Origin: Sphingobacterium sp. SGG-5
GTDB lineage: Bacteria > Bacteroidota > Bacteroidia > Sphingobacteriales > Sphingobacteriaceae
Assembly: GCF_011043525.1 (NCBI RefSeq)
Contig: NZ_JAAKGO010000005.1
Location: forward strand, 186,001 to 250,000
Length of the DNA: 64,000 nucleotides
Direction: 5' to 3'
In this document: positions 43,871 through 53,977 of the stretch, one piece after another
How the letters are laid out: each line of letters starts with the position of its first letter
Numbering within the stretch: the stretch's first letter is position 1
Program-made: the position numbers and the translations under genes
The notes under the pieces: generated by a model
Seen by the model: only the letters and a program-made list of their open reading frames with translations
Database searches by the model: none
What the model was told of the DNA's origin: nothing

Positions 43871-44929
43871 TCACAGTTGTTTTAATAAATCTTCTGTATA
43901 TTCACGTATATCTGCGTTATTGACTGTAAGAAGCGAATGAACATCTTGCAACAGTTGATCTTTTACGATCAGTCTATTACCTTTTAATATATCAAATGCC
44001 AAGTCCAACTGTTTCCCGGACAGTACAGGAATGGATTGAATTAATAACCTTAAGTTATCGGTAGGTATAGCAAGTTTCGATAGCTTTTCCAGTATAAAGA
44101 CTCGTACGGCATTCTTAAGTTCAGGCATTTGCTTAAATACCCTCGCTTGCAACTCTTCCTTTGACCAAACTCCTTGCGGCAGTTTCTCCAGTGCATATAA
44201 CGGTACGAAATCATCCTTATCTCCTATCAGCTGAATCAGCTGATCCTTAAATACCTCTACCTTAGCTTCTGGAATGTTGTCGATTAAATAGTATTGATAA
44301 TCCCTATTTCCCGAAAGCAAGAGTCTTTTTATCTCGGCATCTGTAAACACATTTTTTTGAGAGTTTGCTAAAATTTTCCTTCTAATATCACTGTTTACGA
44401 AATGCCACAATCTATAAACGGTATATACCGCACCTGGAACGACAGCACTTTCAAACGTTTTACTCGTCGCTCTTGTAACCGCGTCAGCTTTTATGAGCGA
44501 CGCTACCCTAACGGTAGTATCCAAGAGCTCTTCCATGGCATAATCCCGTAATAAAGACTCCGTATCCGCCAATATTTCTTTTAGCTTAAGATGATCTTCG
44601 GGAGTAAAGGCAACATGATCAAATTTTGTCAAACGATTCTCCTCAGTTGTTGCATAATCTGCGAAGTTTCCCAGCAGGTCCCAATATATATCTACATTGA
44701 TTGGTCTGCACAAACCATCCAAGCACACTTCTCCGGTCAAATTAGTCGAATAATATGTAGCAAAGCCGTGATTGTCCTTTAATAAGTAAACGACAAACCT
44801 TTCATTCTCCGAACTGAAGATGAATGCTTCTTGCTTTGTACCTAATGCATATTTATGATCCGTCTGGGCAATCAAATATGACAATCCACTTGCCATTAAT
44901 AACCAGATGCATACAACCTCTTTGGCCAT
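43871..44929 (-). CDS. Exported protein of unknown function, partner candidate of the FAD oxidoreductase (PUL2)
   Basis: 352 aa with an N-terminal hydrophobic segment (IWLLMASGLSYLIAQ). Residues 25-120 are mixed, with two Cys in CLDGLCRPINVDIYWDLLGNF and a later FTPEDHLKLKEILADTESLL motif. That second motif recalls segments found in FMN-binding-type periplasmic proteins. Residues 170-350 are helical and resemble HEAT-like repeats. No catalytic site is identified. It sits directly upstream of the FAD oxidoreductase in the operon, so an electron-transfer or chaperone role is possible but unproved. Confidence 0.7.
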   Translation of the reverse strand: MAKEVVCIWLLMASGLSYLIAQTDHKYALGTKQEAFIFSSENERFVVYLLKDNHGFATYYSTNLTGEVCLDGLCRPINVDIYWDLLGNFADYATTEENRLTKFDHVAFTPEDHLKLKEILADTESLLRDYAMEELLDTTVRVASLIKADAVTRATSKTFESAVVPGAVYTVYRLWHFVNSDIRRKILANSQKNVFTDAEIKRLLLSGNRDYQYYLIDNIPEAKVEVFKDQLIQLIGDKDDFVPLYALEKLPQGVWSKEELQARVFKQMPELKNAVRVFILEKLSKLAIPTDNLRLLIQSIPVLSGKQLDLAFDILKGNRLIVKDQLLQDVHSLLTVNNADIREYTEDLLKQL

Positions 44930-44942
44930 TTTTTACAACACT

Positions 44943-45605
44943 TTACTTAGCCTTTACTTCCCCGTCCAATGACAGGACATAGTCTTGTGGATTTCCTCCC
45001 TCAGATCTTCCTATAGTAAATGTAGCAGTTTCGGGATTCGTACCTCCCCATATATATAACCGAAAGACAACACCTTTTTTTTGCCCTATCTCCTGCAGTG
45101 CCCTAACCCCCGACAGTTGCAATACCGGTTGCCATAAGCCATCAGGCTTACCATAGTCATATTTAATACTGACATCTTTATCTCCTAATTCGTTGAACTT
45201 CTTTCCATCTAAACTGTATGCCCATCTGTAGTAATAAGGCCCTCCCGCTCCTGGTCTCAGCTTCGCTTTTAGAGACGAAAGTGCCACCGTATAGCCCTTA
45301 TTCGGTTGTACCCTAAACTCATAGTATGCTCCTTTGGAAAACGCTTTTTCTTTCGTATTATCAGAAGTCCCCACCAAGGAAAGCCTCGAAACAAAGCTTC
45401 TGGTAAACGTATTGGGGTTAATAAGCGCATTGCCTCTGATAAGTTCAGAGGGTTTCAAATTCGGATCCCGCAACTTTGCAGCCGCAGACTCCTCATTCCC
45501 TTTAGTATCCGGATCGGAAAAGTTCCATCCCAATATTTGTGTGTGACCTATATTGACTACAAATAATAATATGGCAATTCCGAAAAGTTTTATCTTATTT
45601 TTCAT
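44943..45605 (-). CDS. Secreted beta-sandwich protein of unknown function (PUL2)
   Basis: About 220 aa from MKNKIKLFG; longer start possible. The signal peptide ends at GHTQ. The mature part starts ILGWNFSDPDTKGNEESAAA, with the later ELIRGNALINPNTF. This pattern is typical of secreted Bacteroidota proteins with a jelly-roll-type domain. Further beta segments follow (YYEFRVQPNKGYTVALSSLKAKLR, YYRWAYSLDGKKF) before the final DYVLSLDGEV. No enzyme residues are recognised. It may bind the substrate or the cell surface. It lies 13 bp upstream of the 352-aa gene. Confidence 0.75.
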   Translation of the reverse strand: MKNKIKLFGIAILLFVVNIGHTQILGWNFSDPDTKGNEESAAAKLRDPNLKPSELIRGNALINPNTFTRSFVSRLSLVGTSDNTKEKAFSKGAYYEFRVQPNKGYTVALSSLKAKLRPGAGGPYYYRWAYSLDGKKFNELGDKDVSIKYDYGKPDGLWQPVLQLSGVRALQEIGQKKGVVFRLYIWGGTNPETATFTIGRSEGGNPQDYVLSLDGEVKAK

Positions 45606-45661
45606 GTTTATTTCTTTTTGTATGTTCAACTGATTTTTGCTATTCAAATTATCCGACACCC

Positions 45662-46615
45662 TTATGGCTTAACCGTTATTTCAAGCTGTTTAATAACAGT
45701 TTTCTCACCATATACATTTGCATTTTTTGCCTCAAACACCACATGATATGTTCCTGCTTCGCTATACGTGTGTGTATATGCGTCAATCACACCATCTTCC
45801 ACTGTTTTCACAGAAACAGCCTTATCGATACCGAAATCTACCGTTTTGCCAATATCAAGGGGATTAGTAATCGCCCATGCGGTGTGCGTAACGTCATCCT
45901 GTGACGGAGAGATATTACCATAAAAATTCAAATAGGTAGCCTGCAGGTTAGATCTGCCTGCCGCGAAAGTCGCTGACTTCACCAATTCCTTTGGCGGTGT
46001 AATGCCAGCACTGGCGTGTGTAGCCAGCGTCGATTTTTCACCATTGGAACTTAAAGATTCCAGTAAAAAACTACGCACTCTAAGAAAATTAGGGATAAGA
46101 CCGTGTGTCGATCTCGGCATAGCCGTGTATCGAAATGCAATATATGTCGGCTTGCCATCTTCAATATAAGGTGATATATTTCCTGCTCCTGAAGCGATCC
46201 AAGTGCTATTCTCATCCGAGAGATGAGCTACCCTAAATTCGTCAGTGATATCAGTCCAATCGGCAGCTTCCACGTCACTGATATTAAGCTCTCCATTAAA
46301 ATTGTTAGAAAGGAGAACCGCCAGCTGGTTATCTTGTGTAGCGTCCCGGCTATTAATAATTAAGGACTCAAACGACAGGGTAATGTCCGATTCTTCTATC
46401 CTTCCAGCCCTAAATTCATAATCATTACCCCACTCGCCAGAATAAAAGTTAATAAAATCCGGACTTCCTGAAAAATGAAAAGTTACTTCTTCATTGGCTT
46501 TGACCTCCAAAGACTCCACATCTACATCGAAATCAGGGAGATCAACATTCGCTTCCTTACTGCAGGAAGAGAGCATTAATGCACAGAATAGGATTAATAA
46601 ATAATATGTTTTCAT
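45662..46615 (-). CDS. DUF5017-domain surface lipoprotein (PUL2)
   Basis: About 317 aa from MKTYYLLILF; the frame extends far into the SusD gene. The lipobox is MLSSC. The N-terminal motif EVTFHFSGSPDFINFYSGEWGNDYEF identifies the DUF5017 type, followed by ITLSFESLIINS. The C-terminal domain is Ig/PKD-like (YSEAGTYHVVFEAKNANVYG). Proteins of this kind follow SusD in many PULs and are thought to be surface glycan-binding proteins (SusE/F position). It starts 19 bp after SusD2. A paralog is at 57630-58583. Confidence 0.88.
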   Translation of the reverse strand: MKTYYLLILFCALMLSSCSKEANVDLPDFDVDVESLEVKANEEVTFHFSGSPDFINFYSGEWGNDYEFRAGRIEESDITLSFESLIINSRDATQDNQLAVLLSNNFNGELNISDVEAADWTDITDEFRVAHLSDENSTWIASGAGNISPYIEDGKPTYIAFRYTAMPRSTHGLIPNFLRVRSFLLESLSSNGEKSTLATHASAGITPPKELVKSATFAAGRSNLQATYLNFYGNISPSQDDVTHTAWAITNPLDIGKTVDFGIDKAVSVKTVEDGVIDAYTHTYSEAGTYHVVFEAKNANVYGEKTVIKQLEITVKP

Positions 46616-46634
46616 TACATTTTCTTGTTTAATT

Positions 46635-48512
46635 TTACCATCCATTATTTTGTGGTTTGAGATTAGGATTAACCCCCATGTCATGTGCCGGAATAGGCCA
46701 GACCACATCTCTTGCAGATGCATTCGTATAATAAATAAGTGCATTATTTCTGTCCGTAAAAGCGGGCGCAGCCAATGTCAGCGTCCGGCAATATTCCATC
46801 CGCTCTTCGAAAATGCCCCACCTTACAATATCTCCCTTTCGTAGGAGCTCAAAAGCCAACTCTCTGGCTCTCTCCTGTTGTATCAATTCCCGGAAAGCTA
46901 TTCTATCCACTAAATCTAAAGGTGAAGCGTCCGCATCCCCTACCGTAGTTAGGGTAGCCATTGCCGTTGCCCCAGTGCCATTACCTCCTGTGATCGTAAC
47001 AACAGGTGTAGAAGTAAACTGTATACCTGGATTGGTTATGGTTATCTCGGTCACACTGCCACCCGAGATACTGGCTGTAGCGGTAGCACCCGTACCATTT
47101 CCCCCTGTTATCGTTACTGCCGGGGCCACAGTATATCCTGTTCCTCCAGCAGTAACATCAATAGTCTTTATATTCTCCGAAACACCTCCTTTACCGTTAA
47201 GATATTTACCGTACGCCCGTCTTCTCACATCGTTCAGGTATTGTTTAGCTAAGGGGCTAGGTCCATCCTCATTATTCGACTCATTATCAGCCTCTGCATA
47301 CATGAGCAAAACATCAGCGTAGCGCAATAATGGAAAGTTGATAGACGTATACCCATCGACTTTAGGCAACAGTGTTTCGTACTCCCTTCTGAACTTCCCC
47401 ACATGTCTTTGACTGATTTCCGTGGTGGTATGATATGTTTTTGTAGCCGGATTCACGTTATTGTATTTGAATGGTGCTATTGCCCAGTCTCTCCGTTGGT
47501 CGTATGAATAGAGCTTATCCGGCGAATCGTACAGGTTATACAGGTATATGCTCGAATGGGTATAACCTACGGCATAACCTATCGAAGGGTCTAGATTTTG
47601 TCCATACCGAATACCATTTCCCCGTCCGACCATTCCACCACTTGTGTATGGCCCGACACTATTATTTCCCCAAAATTCGACTTCCCAAATACTTTCTTTA
47701 TAATCATATTTATCTTGTATATAATTTATAAACACGTCTTCGTACGAGACATTCAGTTCATGAACACCCAAACTGATTACTTTCTCTGCCCATTTTTTAG
47801 CATCTGCATACTTCGATGTTTCATTAACCGGTGAGCCAGCCATATGCAAACATACCCTTGCCATGATACCCCACACAGCAGACTTACTGACTTTACCTCC
47901 ATGCCCGATGGTCTCAATATCTTCTACCATATCAGCGGCACGCTCCATATCTTCCAATATCTGTTCATACACTTTTTTTGCCGGTGTCCTTGGAAGGTGT
48001 ATATCTGTTATCGAAGCTGACACTGGTGTTTTTAGAAGTAATGGTACATCACCAAAATTTCTAACCAACATAAAATAGAAATAGCCCCGTAAAAACAAAG
48101 CTTGCCCTTCTATAACTTTTCGTTGCGTCTCATCCATGACGGGCTTATTGATATTCTCCAGTAATAAATTCGCTTTATTAATACCCACATACAGTTCTTG
48201 CCAGAATGCCTCTATTTTAATATCATTGGTAGAAACATTATACCCACCAACAGTGGCTAACTCATTGGCAAAGGAACTAAACCCTTCATCAGCTTCAAGT
48301 CCCATTCTTCCCAACATGTAGTTTCCGTATAAATAAGAGCTTCTCAATGTCGCATACACGCCGTTTAATGCATTTTGCAACTGTTCTTCTGTATCGTAAT
48401 AATTTTTAGGTGTTAAAAAATCATCTGGAGTGGTGTCTAAAAACTTTTCACAGGAAATCAGTAACACCCCTATAATCAACGATAAAGAAGCTATAAAACA
48501 ACTTTTTTTCAT
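46635..48512 (-). CDS. SusD/RagB family lipoprotein with glycine-rich insertion (PUL2)
   Basis: About 625 aa from [11 protein letters not shown]. The lipobox is VLLISC. It starts in the usual way ([32 protein letters not shown]). The helical core has [22 protein letters not shown]. The C-terminal region [21 protein letters not shown] (abridged) is followed by an unusual insert of about 80 residues with two [20 protein letters not shown] repeats. The conserved [19 protein letters not shown] helix then resumes the fold. It is otherwise a normal SusD that should cap SusC2. Confidence 0.94.
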   Translation of the reverse strand: MKKSCFIASLSLIIGVLLISCEKFLDTTPDDFLTPKNYYDTEEQLQNALNGVYATLRSSYLYGNYMLGRMGLEADEGFSSFANELATVGGYNVSTNDIKIEAFWQELYVGINKANLLLENINKPVMDETQRKVIEGQALFLRGYFYFMLVRNFGDVPLLLKTPVSASITDIHLPRTPAKKVYEQILEDMERAADMVEDIETIGHGGKVSKSAVWGIMARVCLHMAGSPVNETSKYADAKKWAEKVISLGVHELNVSYEDVFINYIQDKYDYKESIWEVEFWGNNSVGPYTSGGMVGRGNGIRYGQNLDPSIGYAVGYTHSSIYLYNLYDSPDKLYSYDQRRDWAIAPFKYNNVNPATKTYHTTTEISQRHVGKFRREYETLLPKVDGYTSINFPLLRYADVLLMYAEADNESNNEDGPSPLAKQYLNDVRRRAYGKYLNGKGGVSENIKTIDVTAGGTGYTVAPAVTITGGNGTGATATASISGGSVTEITITNPGIQFTSTPVVTITGGNGTGATAMATLTTVGDADASPLDLVDRIAFRELIQQERARELAFELLRKGDIVRWGIFEERMEYCRTLTLAAPAFTDRNNALIYYTNASARDVVWPIPAHDMGVNPNLKPQNNGW

Positions 48513-48548
48513 CTTAGAATCTTTTAATAAATACATGCTATTCACTAT

Positions 48549-51500
48549 TTATAATGACACCTTTACGCCAAAAGTGACTGCGCGCTCCCGGGGATAGGCC
48601 GAATAATCAAAGCCAGGTGTTAATGTTTTATTCTGTACAGAAACCTCCGGATCCATTCCCGAATAATTCGTCCAGGTATATAGGTTTTGAGCCGAAGCGT
48701 ACACATCAATACCCTTCAACTTAAGCTGCTTACATATGTTGTCGGAAAACCGGTACGAAAGAGAAACTGTTTTAAGACGTAAATAAGATCCATCTTCTAT
48801 TATTCTTGAAGAGAACATACCTGTAGGGCCCTGTCCTCCTGACCGAAAATACTCGTTATTGGGATTCTCCGGGGTCCACCTGTTGGCATAAGTTGCATAT
48901 TGGTTCAAGTTATTTCGACTGTACAGATTCCCTTCAAACATGTCGCGGTTAGCATTAAAAATATCATTACCATATGACCATTGAAAAAACACATTCAAGG
49001 CGAAATTTTTATAGACAAAATTGTTATTGAAACCTCCAATATGGATAGGAATAGCTCTCCCGATGTAGACGCGGTCTTTATCATTCACGATTCCATCTCC
49101 GTTAAAGTCTTTATATTTTATGTCGCCCGGCTGCACATTTGCACTTCCGTTTGAGGGAACATGGCTCTTTAATCTGTAGCTTTCATCCGGTTGTACATCG
49201 AAATCTTCCAATTGGTAGTTTCCTTCCCATTGATAACCGAAGAAGGTCGCCGCAGGTTCACCTACTTTAGCTAAATATAACTGCGCCTCTGTGTAGGAAG
49301 CGGGAAACGATACAGTAGATATTAATTTTTCTTGATCTTCCGCTAACGCCAGAACTTTATTTCTATTAAAAGCAATATTAAAATCACTCGACCATTCGAA
49401 ATTCCGTGTTTTATAATTGATCGTATTTAAAGCTATTTCTACACCTTCATTTCTCACTTTACCTATGTTCTTAAATATCGTTGAATAGCCTGTACTATAT
49501 GGCACAACGGCATCTAACAACAGATCACTGGTGTTTTTTCTATACAAGTCAACTGTAAGGTTTATCCTTTCTTTAAAAAGGGAGAGATCGTAACCAATAT
49601 CCATCTGTTCCGTGCTTTCCCATTTTAAATCTTCATTTCCATATGTGCTTGGGAAAATACCATGTAAAGGTGTCTGGTTGTTGTAAGAATAATAATGTGC
49701 ATATGGCATAGTCAACGTAGAGAGCCACGGGAAATCCCCTACTCTATTATTGCCCGTTATACCGTAACTTACTCTTAATTTTGCATCAGATACGAAGGAT
49801 AATTTTTTAATAAAATCTTCTTTTCCCATGCTCCAGGCAAAAGCCCCGGAAGGGAAATACCCCCATTTATTGCCTTTAGCAAATTTGGATGAAGCATCTG
49901 CTCGAAATGAGGCTGTAAACAAATATTTGGATTTATAGTTATAGTTTACCCGAGAAAGGAAGGATACCAATGTATTATTAGTTACCGACGATGCCAACGA
50001 AGATAGCTCTCCCCAATCTAATCCACTAACACCTAATTCTGGATTCGGAACCCGTTGTGCAGCATAACCATTACGTTTACTTTCATTAGATTGGAACGTC
50101 GTCCCAACGACAACATTTACATTATTGTTCTTATTAATCCGATTTCTATATGTCAACAGATTTTCATTTACCCAGGTGTTATAATAGGTATTATATAATC
50201 CACCATTCACCCCCCTCGTGTTACTTGCAAAGGGATACCCTCTTGACGTTAATTCATTATAAAAAGATTCTTGTAAAAGCGTCCTATTATTAATACCGCC
50301 TCGTATAGCCAGATCAAAGTTCTTAGCAAATGCATAATTCACCCTGGCGTTGGCAAACAGGGTGTTTCTCATTCTTTTATTCAATTCATTTGATGCCGAT
50401 AGATAAGGGTTAAAACGCTCGTCCGTCGCTAAATCATCAAGAGGCTCTTCTTCCGCAATTATACCTTCTAAGGGAATGGGCCGATAACCCCATATTTGAT
50501 ACATTAAATAGGTAGAATACGCTTGTCCACTATTTGATCTCGAAGATGAAACAGGCTGCCCATAGCTACTTTCTTTACTTGCATTCACATTCACAAAAAG
50601 TTTTAGCTTATCGTTAATCTTCTGGTCAAGCAAGACTCGGCCTTGATAGCGACTATATCCAGAATTTACGATAACACCAGTTTGATCGAAAAGTGATCCT
50701 GAAACAGTATATTTGGTCTGCGGTGTTCCTCCTGTTAGTGAGACATTATGAATATGTAAAGGGGCTGCTGAACCAAACATTTTATCCTGCCAATCAATCG
50801 GAGCTATGGAATGATAATCTTCCAATGTTCTTTCTGGACCTGTCAGATACGAATAGGTCGCTATTGCTTCATTTGTTTCCAGTTGATACTTCACAAATTC
50901 ATAAGGATTCAACAACTCTATTTTCTTTGTCACATTCTGAAATCCAACCGAACCATCATACGTTAATGCCGGTATACCTACTTTTCCCTTTTTAGTCTCG
51001 ACCACAATTACCCCATTAGCTCCTCTTGAACCATAAATGGCCGTTGCAGACGCATCTTTCAATATGGTAATTGATTCAATATCTTTCGGATTTAAGATAC
51101 CGCTAATTGCATCCTCGGTCGGGAAACCATCAATAACATATAACGGTGCGTTACTTTGTGTCAACGAATTCCCACCCCTTATCACAATATTCATTCCTTC
51201 ACCTGGCTGTCCATCATTCGAGCTTACCTGTACCCCCGCAATTCTTCCCGCCAAAGCATGCTCCATTGTCGCTACAGGAGCTTTTTGCAAATCTTCCATA
51301 TTGACTACGCCCACTGCTCCCGTCAAGTCCTCTTTCTTCACTTCGCCATAGCCGATATTGACGACCACTTCCTCTATTTCCGATATTGCCCTTATCAGTT
51401 TAATATAGATATTATTGTCATTTGCGACCACCCGTTCCTGAGCACTATATCCCAGATAACTAAATACCAGAACGGCTTCCCGATTCGGCACATGGATCCG

Positions 51501-52004
51501 AAACTTTCCCTGTGTATCCGACACCGCTCTTATCGACGTACCCTTTACCACAACACTGACTGCAGGCAAGGGTTCATTATTCTCACCTGTCACCGTTCCC
51601 GTCACTTCTCTGGTCTGGTCAGCAATAGGGCTTTTTGATATGCTATTCTTCCTCTTTACTATAACGAAATTTTTCTCGATCTCGTAGGTCAATGGTTGAT
51701 CGCGCAGACAGGCATCAAGCACTTCAGATAAAGGTTTGTTCTTCATCGAAACCGCCACAGGTTTACTCCCCCGCAAATCAGCTTCCTTGTATAAAAAGCC
51801 AAAAGCTGTCTGTCTTCTTATTTCCTTGAAAACCTCTTTCAAGCTTGTGTTTTCGACTACCAGCGTAACAGTTTGAGACCGTGCCACGGCCTGAATTTGA
51901 AAACAGATAACCAAAAAGGCAACAATTATCTTCATCCTCAACAAAAATATAAGTGAAGTATAAGGTAAAGCACTGCAACCAAATGCAGTAAAAATTTTAT
52001 ACAT
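48549..52004 (-). CDS. SusC/RagA TonB-dependent transporter with STN domain (PUL2)
   Basis: 1151 aa. The chosen start gives MYKIFTAFGCS, which is shared with SusC3 (MYKKITALWCS) and typical of Sphingobacteriaceae, so the long start is real. Order: STN (about 40-115), carboxypeptidase-like domain (about 135-210), plug with EVVVNIGYGEVKKEDLTGAVG and APLYVIDGFPTEDAISGILNP, barrel ending RAVTFGVKVSL. It imports the PUL2 substrate and signals to FecR2. A hairpin (ACTGCA/TGCAGT, 51972-51989) lies in its first codons. Part of its CPD region is nearly identical to SusC3. Confidence 0.96.
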   Translation of the reverse strand: MYKIFTAFGCSALPYTSLIFLLRMKIIVAFLVICFQIQAVARSQTVTLVVENTSLKEVFKEIRRQTAFGFLYKEADLRGSKPVAVSMKNKPLSEVLDACLRDQPLTYEIEKNFVIVKRKNSISKSPIADQTREVTGTVTGENNEPLPAVSVVVKGTSIRAVSDTQGKFRIHVPNREAVLVFSYLGYSAQERVVANDNNIYIKLIRAISEIEEVVVNIGYGEVKKEDLTGAVGVVNMEDLQKAPVATMEHALAGRIAGVQVSSNDGQPGEGMNIVIRGGNSLTQSNAPLYVIDGFPTEDAISGILNPKDIESITILKDASATAIYGSRGANGVIVVETKKGKVGIPALTYDGSVGFQNVTKKIELLNPYEFVKYQLETNEAIATYSYLTGPERTLEDYHSIAPIDWQDKMFGSAAPLHIHNVSLTGGTPQTKYTVSGSLFDQTGVIVNSGYSRYQGRVLLDQKINDKLKLFVNVNASKESSYGQPVSSSRSNSGQAYSTYLMYQIWGYRPIPLEGIIAEEEPLDDLATDERFNPYLSASNELNKRMRNTLFANARVNYAFAKNFDLAIRGGINNRTLLQESFYNELTSRGYPFASNTRGVNGGLYNTYYNTWVNENLLTYRNRINKNNNVNVVVGTTFQSNESKRNGYAAQRVPNPELGVSGLDWGELSSLASSVTNNTLVSFLSRVNYNYKSKYLFTASFRADASSKFAKGNKWGYFPSGAFAWSMGKEDFIKKLSFVSDAKLRVSYGITGNNRVGDFPWLSTLTMPYAHYYSYNNQTPLHGIFPSTYGNEDLKWESTEQMDIGYDLSLFKERINLTVDLYRKNTSDLLLDAVVPYSTGYSTIFKNIGKVRNEGVEIALNTINYKTRNFEWSSDFNIAFNRNKVLALAEDQEKLISTVSFPASYTEAQLYLAKVGEPAATFFGYQWEGNYQLEDFDVQPDESYRLKSHVPSNGSANVQPGDIKYKDFNGDGIVNDKDRVYIGRAIPIHIGGFNNNFVYKNFALNVFFQWSYGNDIFNANRDMFEGNLYSRNNLNQYATYANRWTPENPNNEYFRSGGQGPTGMFSSRIIEDGSYLRLKTVSLSYRFSDNICKQLKLKGIDVYASAQNLYTWTNYSGMDPEVSVQNKTLTPGFDYSAYPRERAVTFGVKVSL

Positions 52005-52092
52005 TTGAGATTAGGTTTAAATAAATTAGCATTTTGTTCTTTTACTACGTTGATTTATGGCCTGACTTGGTCGTTGACACGGCCAATCAAAT

Positions 52093-52119
52093 AAGGGAGG
52101 TGGTACCAACACCTCCTTT
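52093..52119. terminator. Hairpin between FecR2 and SusC2
   Basis: AAGGGAGGTG/CACCTCCTTT forms a 10-bp stem (one G-T) with a 7-nt loop, between the fecR2 stop and the susC2 start. The T tract is weak, so it may be a terminator, an mRNA processing site or a leader structure that separates regulator and transporter expression. Confidence 0.6.
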
Positions 52120-52148
52120 ATTTTATCAAGCAAATGTTACAAGCGACG

Positions 52149-53303
52149 TTATTTCATAACAATTACCCTCCTTCCCTCTCTTTTGAAACGGACATCACCA
52201 TAAGACTCCAGATATTTTAACAATTCGTCGAGCGATGATGTGTGTTGAAATGCACCACCAAATTTTTGAATCATCTTTTCGCCTTGATATTCAACAACAA
52301 TATCATACCTCCTTGCCAAATGTCTCATGATATATCGGATATCGGCATTTTCAAATATGAACTCTCCACGCTTCCAGGCAACGACTTCTTCCAAATCCAC
52401 AGACGATACTTTTATATCTTGAAAATCGTCTGTGCTTGTCGCTTGTTGCCCCGGCTTCAAAATAACTGTCTGCCCACGATGCATAATTTTCACACTTCCT
52501 TCCAACAACGTCGTTTTTGTCTGATCCTCATCGGGATAACCGTTAATGTTGAAATGTGTACCTAATACCTCTACATCTTGACCCCGACTCTTTACGACAA
52601 ACGGCTTGGTCTTGTCGCTGGCAATTTCAAAATATCCTTCCCCTATAAGTTTTACCTCTCTCTTTTTACCAGAAAATGCCGAAGGATAGCGCAAAGATGA
52701 CATGGCATTCAACCATACCTTACTGCCATCAGGCAACTGTATTTGATACCTTTGTCCTCTTGGTATTTCTATTGTATTGTATGTCAACGTATTGGATGAC
52801 ACTTCATTGTTTTCATAAATAATCTCTCCATCCGCTGTTTTACGAATAACAACACCAGCACTCGCGGCCAAAATCCCGACATTAGCTTCGTCCAGATTGA
52901 TCTTTCGTCCATTCGCCAGTATTAAAACAGGTTTATCATTACTTATCACTGTGTCCGATTCGACAATTACATCCTGCATTGGCAAATTTTCCGACTGCAT
53001 CATATATAGATACGCAACTACTCCCAGCAGCAACAAGATTGATGCTGCCGTCCAAAATCTAAATAACCTTAATCTCCTAGTTTTTAAGTGCCGGACATGG
53101 GCAGAAGGTTGTGGTAGTGCGGAATGAATGCGATCAAATATTAATTCCCGATAAGCAATTTTTTGGTCTGGATCCAAATGCTCGATATAGCCTTTCTTTT
53201 CCTCAAACTGGCCGTATAAATTATCCAATTCAAGAATCTCTGCTGAACTTGCCTGACCTTCCTTAACTTTATTAATGAGCTCTAATAAGCGCTTTTGATC
53301 CAT
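52149..53303 (-). CDS. FecR family anti-sigma factor (PUL2)
   Basis: 384 aa. A cytoplasmic helical domain of about 80 residues is followed by one membrane segment (FWTAASILLLLGVVAYLY). The FecR domain has TLTYNTIEIPRGQRYQIQLPDGSKVWLNAMSSLRYP and LIGEGYFEIASDKTKPFVVKS, and the C-terminal DUF4974-like part ends at RRVIVMK. It senses SusC2 through the STN domain and controls the sigma factor upstream. Length and layout are typical. Confidence 0.94.
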   Translation of the reverse strand: MDQKRLLELINKVKEGQASSAEILELDNLYGQFEEKKGYIEHLDPDQKIAYRELIFDRIHSALPQPSAHVRHLKTRRLRLFRFWTAASILLLLGVVAYLYMMQSENLPMQDVIVESDTVISNDKPVLILANGRKINLDEANVGILAASAGVVIRKTADGEIIYENNEVSSNTLTYNTIEIPRGQRYQIQLPDGSKVWLNAMSSLRYPSAFSGKKREVKLIGEGYFEIASDKTKPFVVKSRGQDVEVLGTHFNINGYPDEDQTKTTLLEGSVKIMHRGQTVILKPGQQATSTDDFQDIKVSSVDLEEVVAWKRGEFIFENADIRYIMRHLARRYDIVVEYQGEKMIQKFGGAFQHTSSLDELLKYLESYGDVRFKREGRRVIVMK

Positions 53304-53371
53304 CCGAGTTTACTTGGTTTAATAGTAAGTCGTATATAAAACCAAAAACCGCTATTCAACTTCTATTTTTT

Positions 53372-53977
53372 TTAAAATTTATAGAGAAAGACAGCCAAGA
53401 GGATCAATTCCATGTTGTATCCCTTAAAATTGTCTTTCAAGATATGCATTGCCTTACGGATATGTTTTTCTACTGTACTCACTGAAATGCCTAAAAGCGT
53501 CGCTATTTTCTTATTGGAAAGGTTTTCAGCTCTGCTCAACAAAAAGACCTCTCGACATTTTTCCGGCATCTGTTGCGTTATCCTGTCTATCTTTTCCTTA
53601 AGTTCTTTTATCTGTAAAATTTCATCTGGCGTCAAGGCGTACTCACCTGGCGCCCGCAATGTATGCGTAACAAATTTTTCATGTGTAATCTGATGTCGAA
53701 GTACATCGAGCACCTTAAATTTCAATGCATTTTTTAGATATCCTATTACAGAAGTCCTTATTTGCAAAGTTTCCTGTTTTAAATACAGGCTCACAAAGAT
53801 ATCCTGTACGATCTCCTCCGCTTGCTCGATTGATCCCAGACGTCTAAAAGCAGAATCCAACAATGTTTCCCAATAACGGTTGTACAGTTCTTTAAAAGCA
53901 ACTTCGTCTTTGGAACAGAACAAATCCATCAACTGTTGATCGCTCATTGTCTCATATACCGCCATGCAGGAGTCCAA
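53372..53977 (-). CDS. ECF RNA polymerase sigma factor (PUL2)
   Basis: 201 aa; Met at residue 5 or 11 is a possible later start. Region 2: FKELYNRYWETLLDSAFRRLGSIEQAEEIVQDIFVSLYLK. Region 4: MPEKCREVFLLSRAENLSNKKIATLLGISVSTVEKHIRKAM. The hydrophobic tail (MELILLAVFLYKF) matches its PUL1 counterpart. It should drive susC2 and downstream genes, perhaps PUL3 too. FecR2 follows 68 bp downstream. Confidence 0.94.
   Translation of the reverse strand: MDSCMAVYETMSDQQLMDLFCSKDEVAFKELYNRYWETLLDSAFRRLGSIEQAEEIVQDIFVSLYLKQETLQIRTSVIGYLKNALKFKVLDVLRHQITHEKFVTHTLRAPGEYALTPDEILQIKELKEKIDRITQQMPEKCREVFLLSRAENLSNKKIATLLGISVSTVEKHIRKAMHILKDNFKGYNMELILLAVFLYKF

Noticed and set aside
46813..47322. Plus-strand frame of 169 codons with VVIVTT-like repeats
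   Set aside because: Mirror image of the glycine-rich insert of SusD2; no start context and no independent support.
51156..51638. Plus-strand frame of 160 codons antisense to susC2
   Set aside because: Falls in the block shared with susC3, where the same antisense frame appears shortened; it is explained by the real gene.
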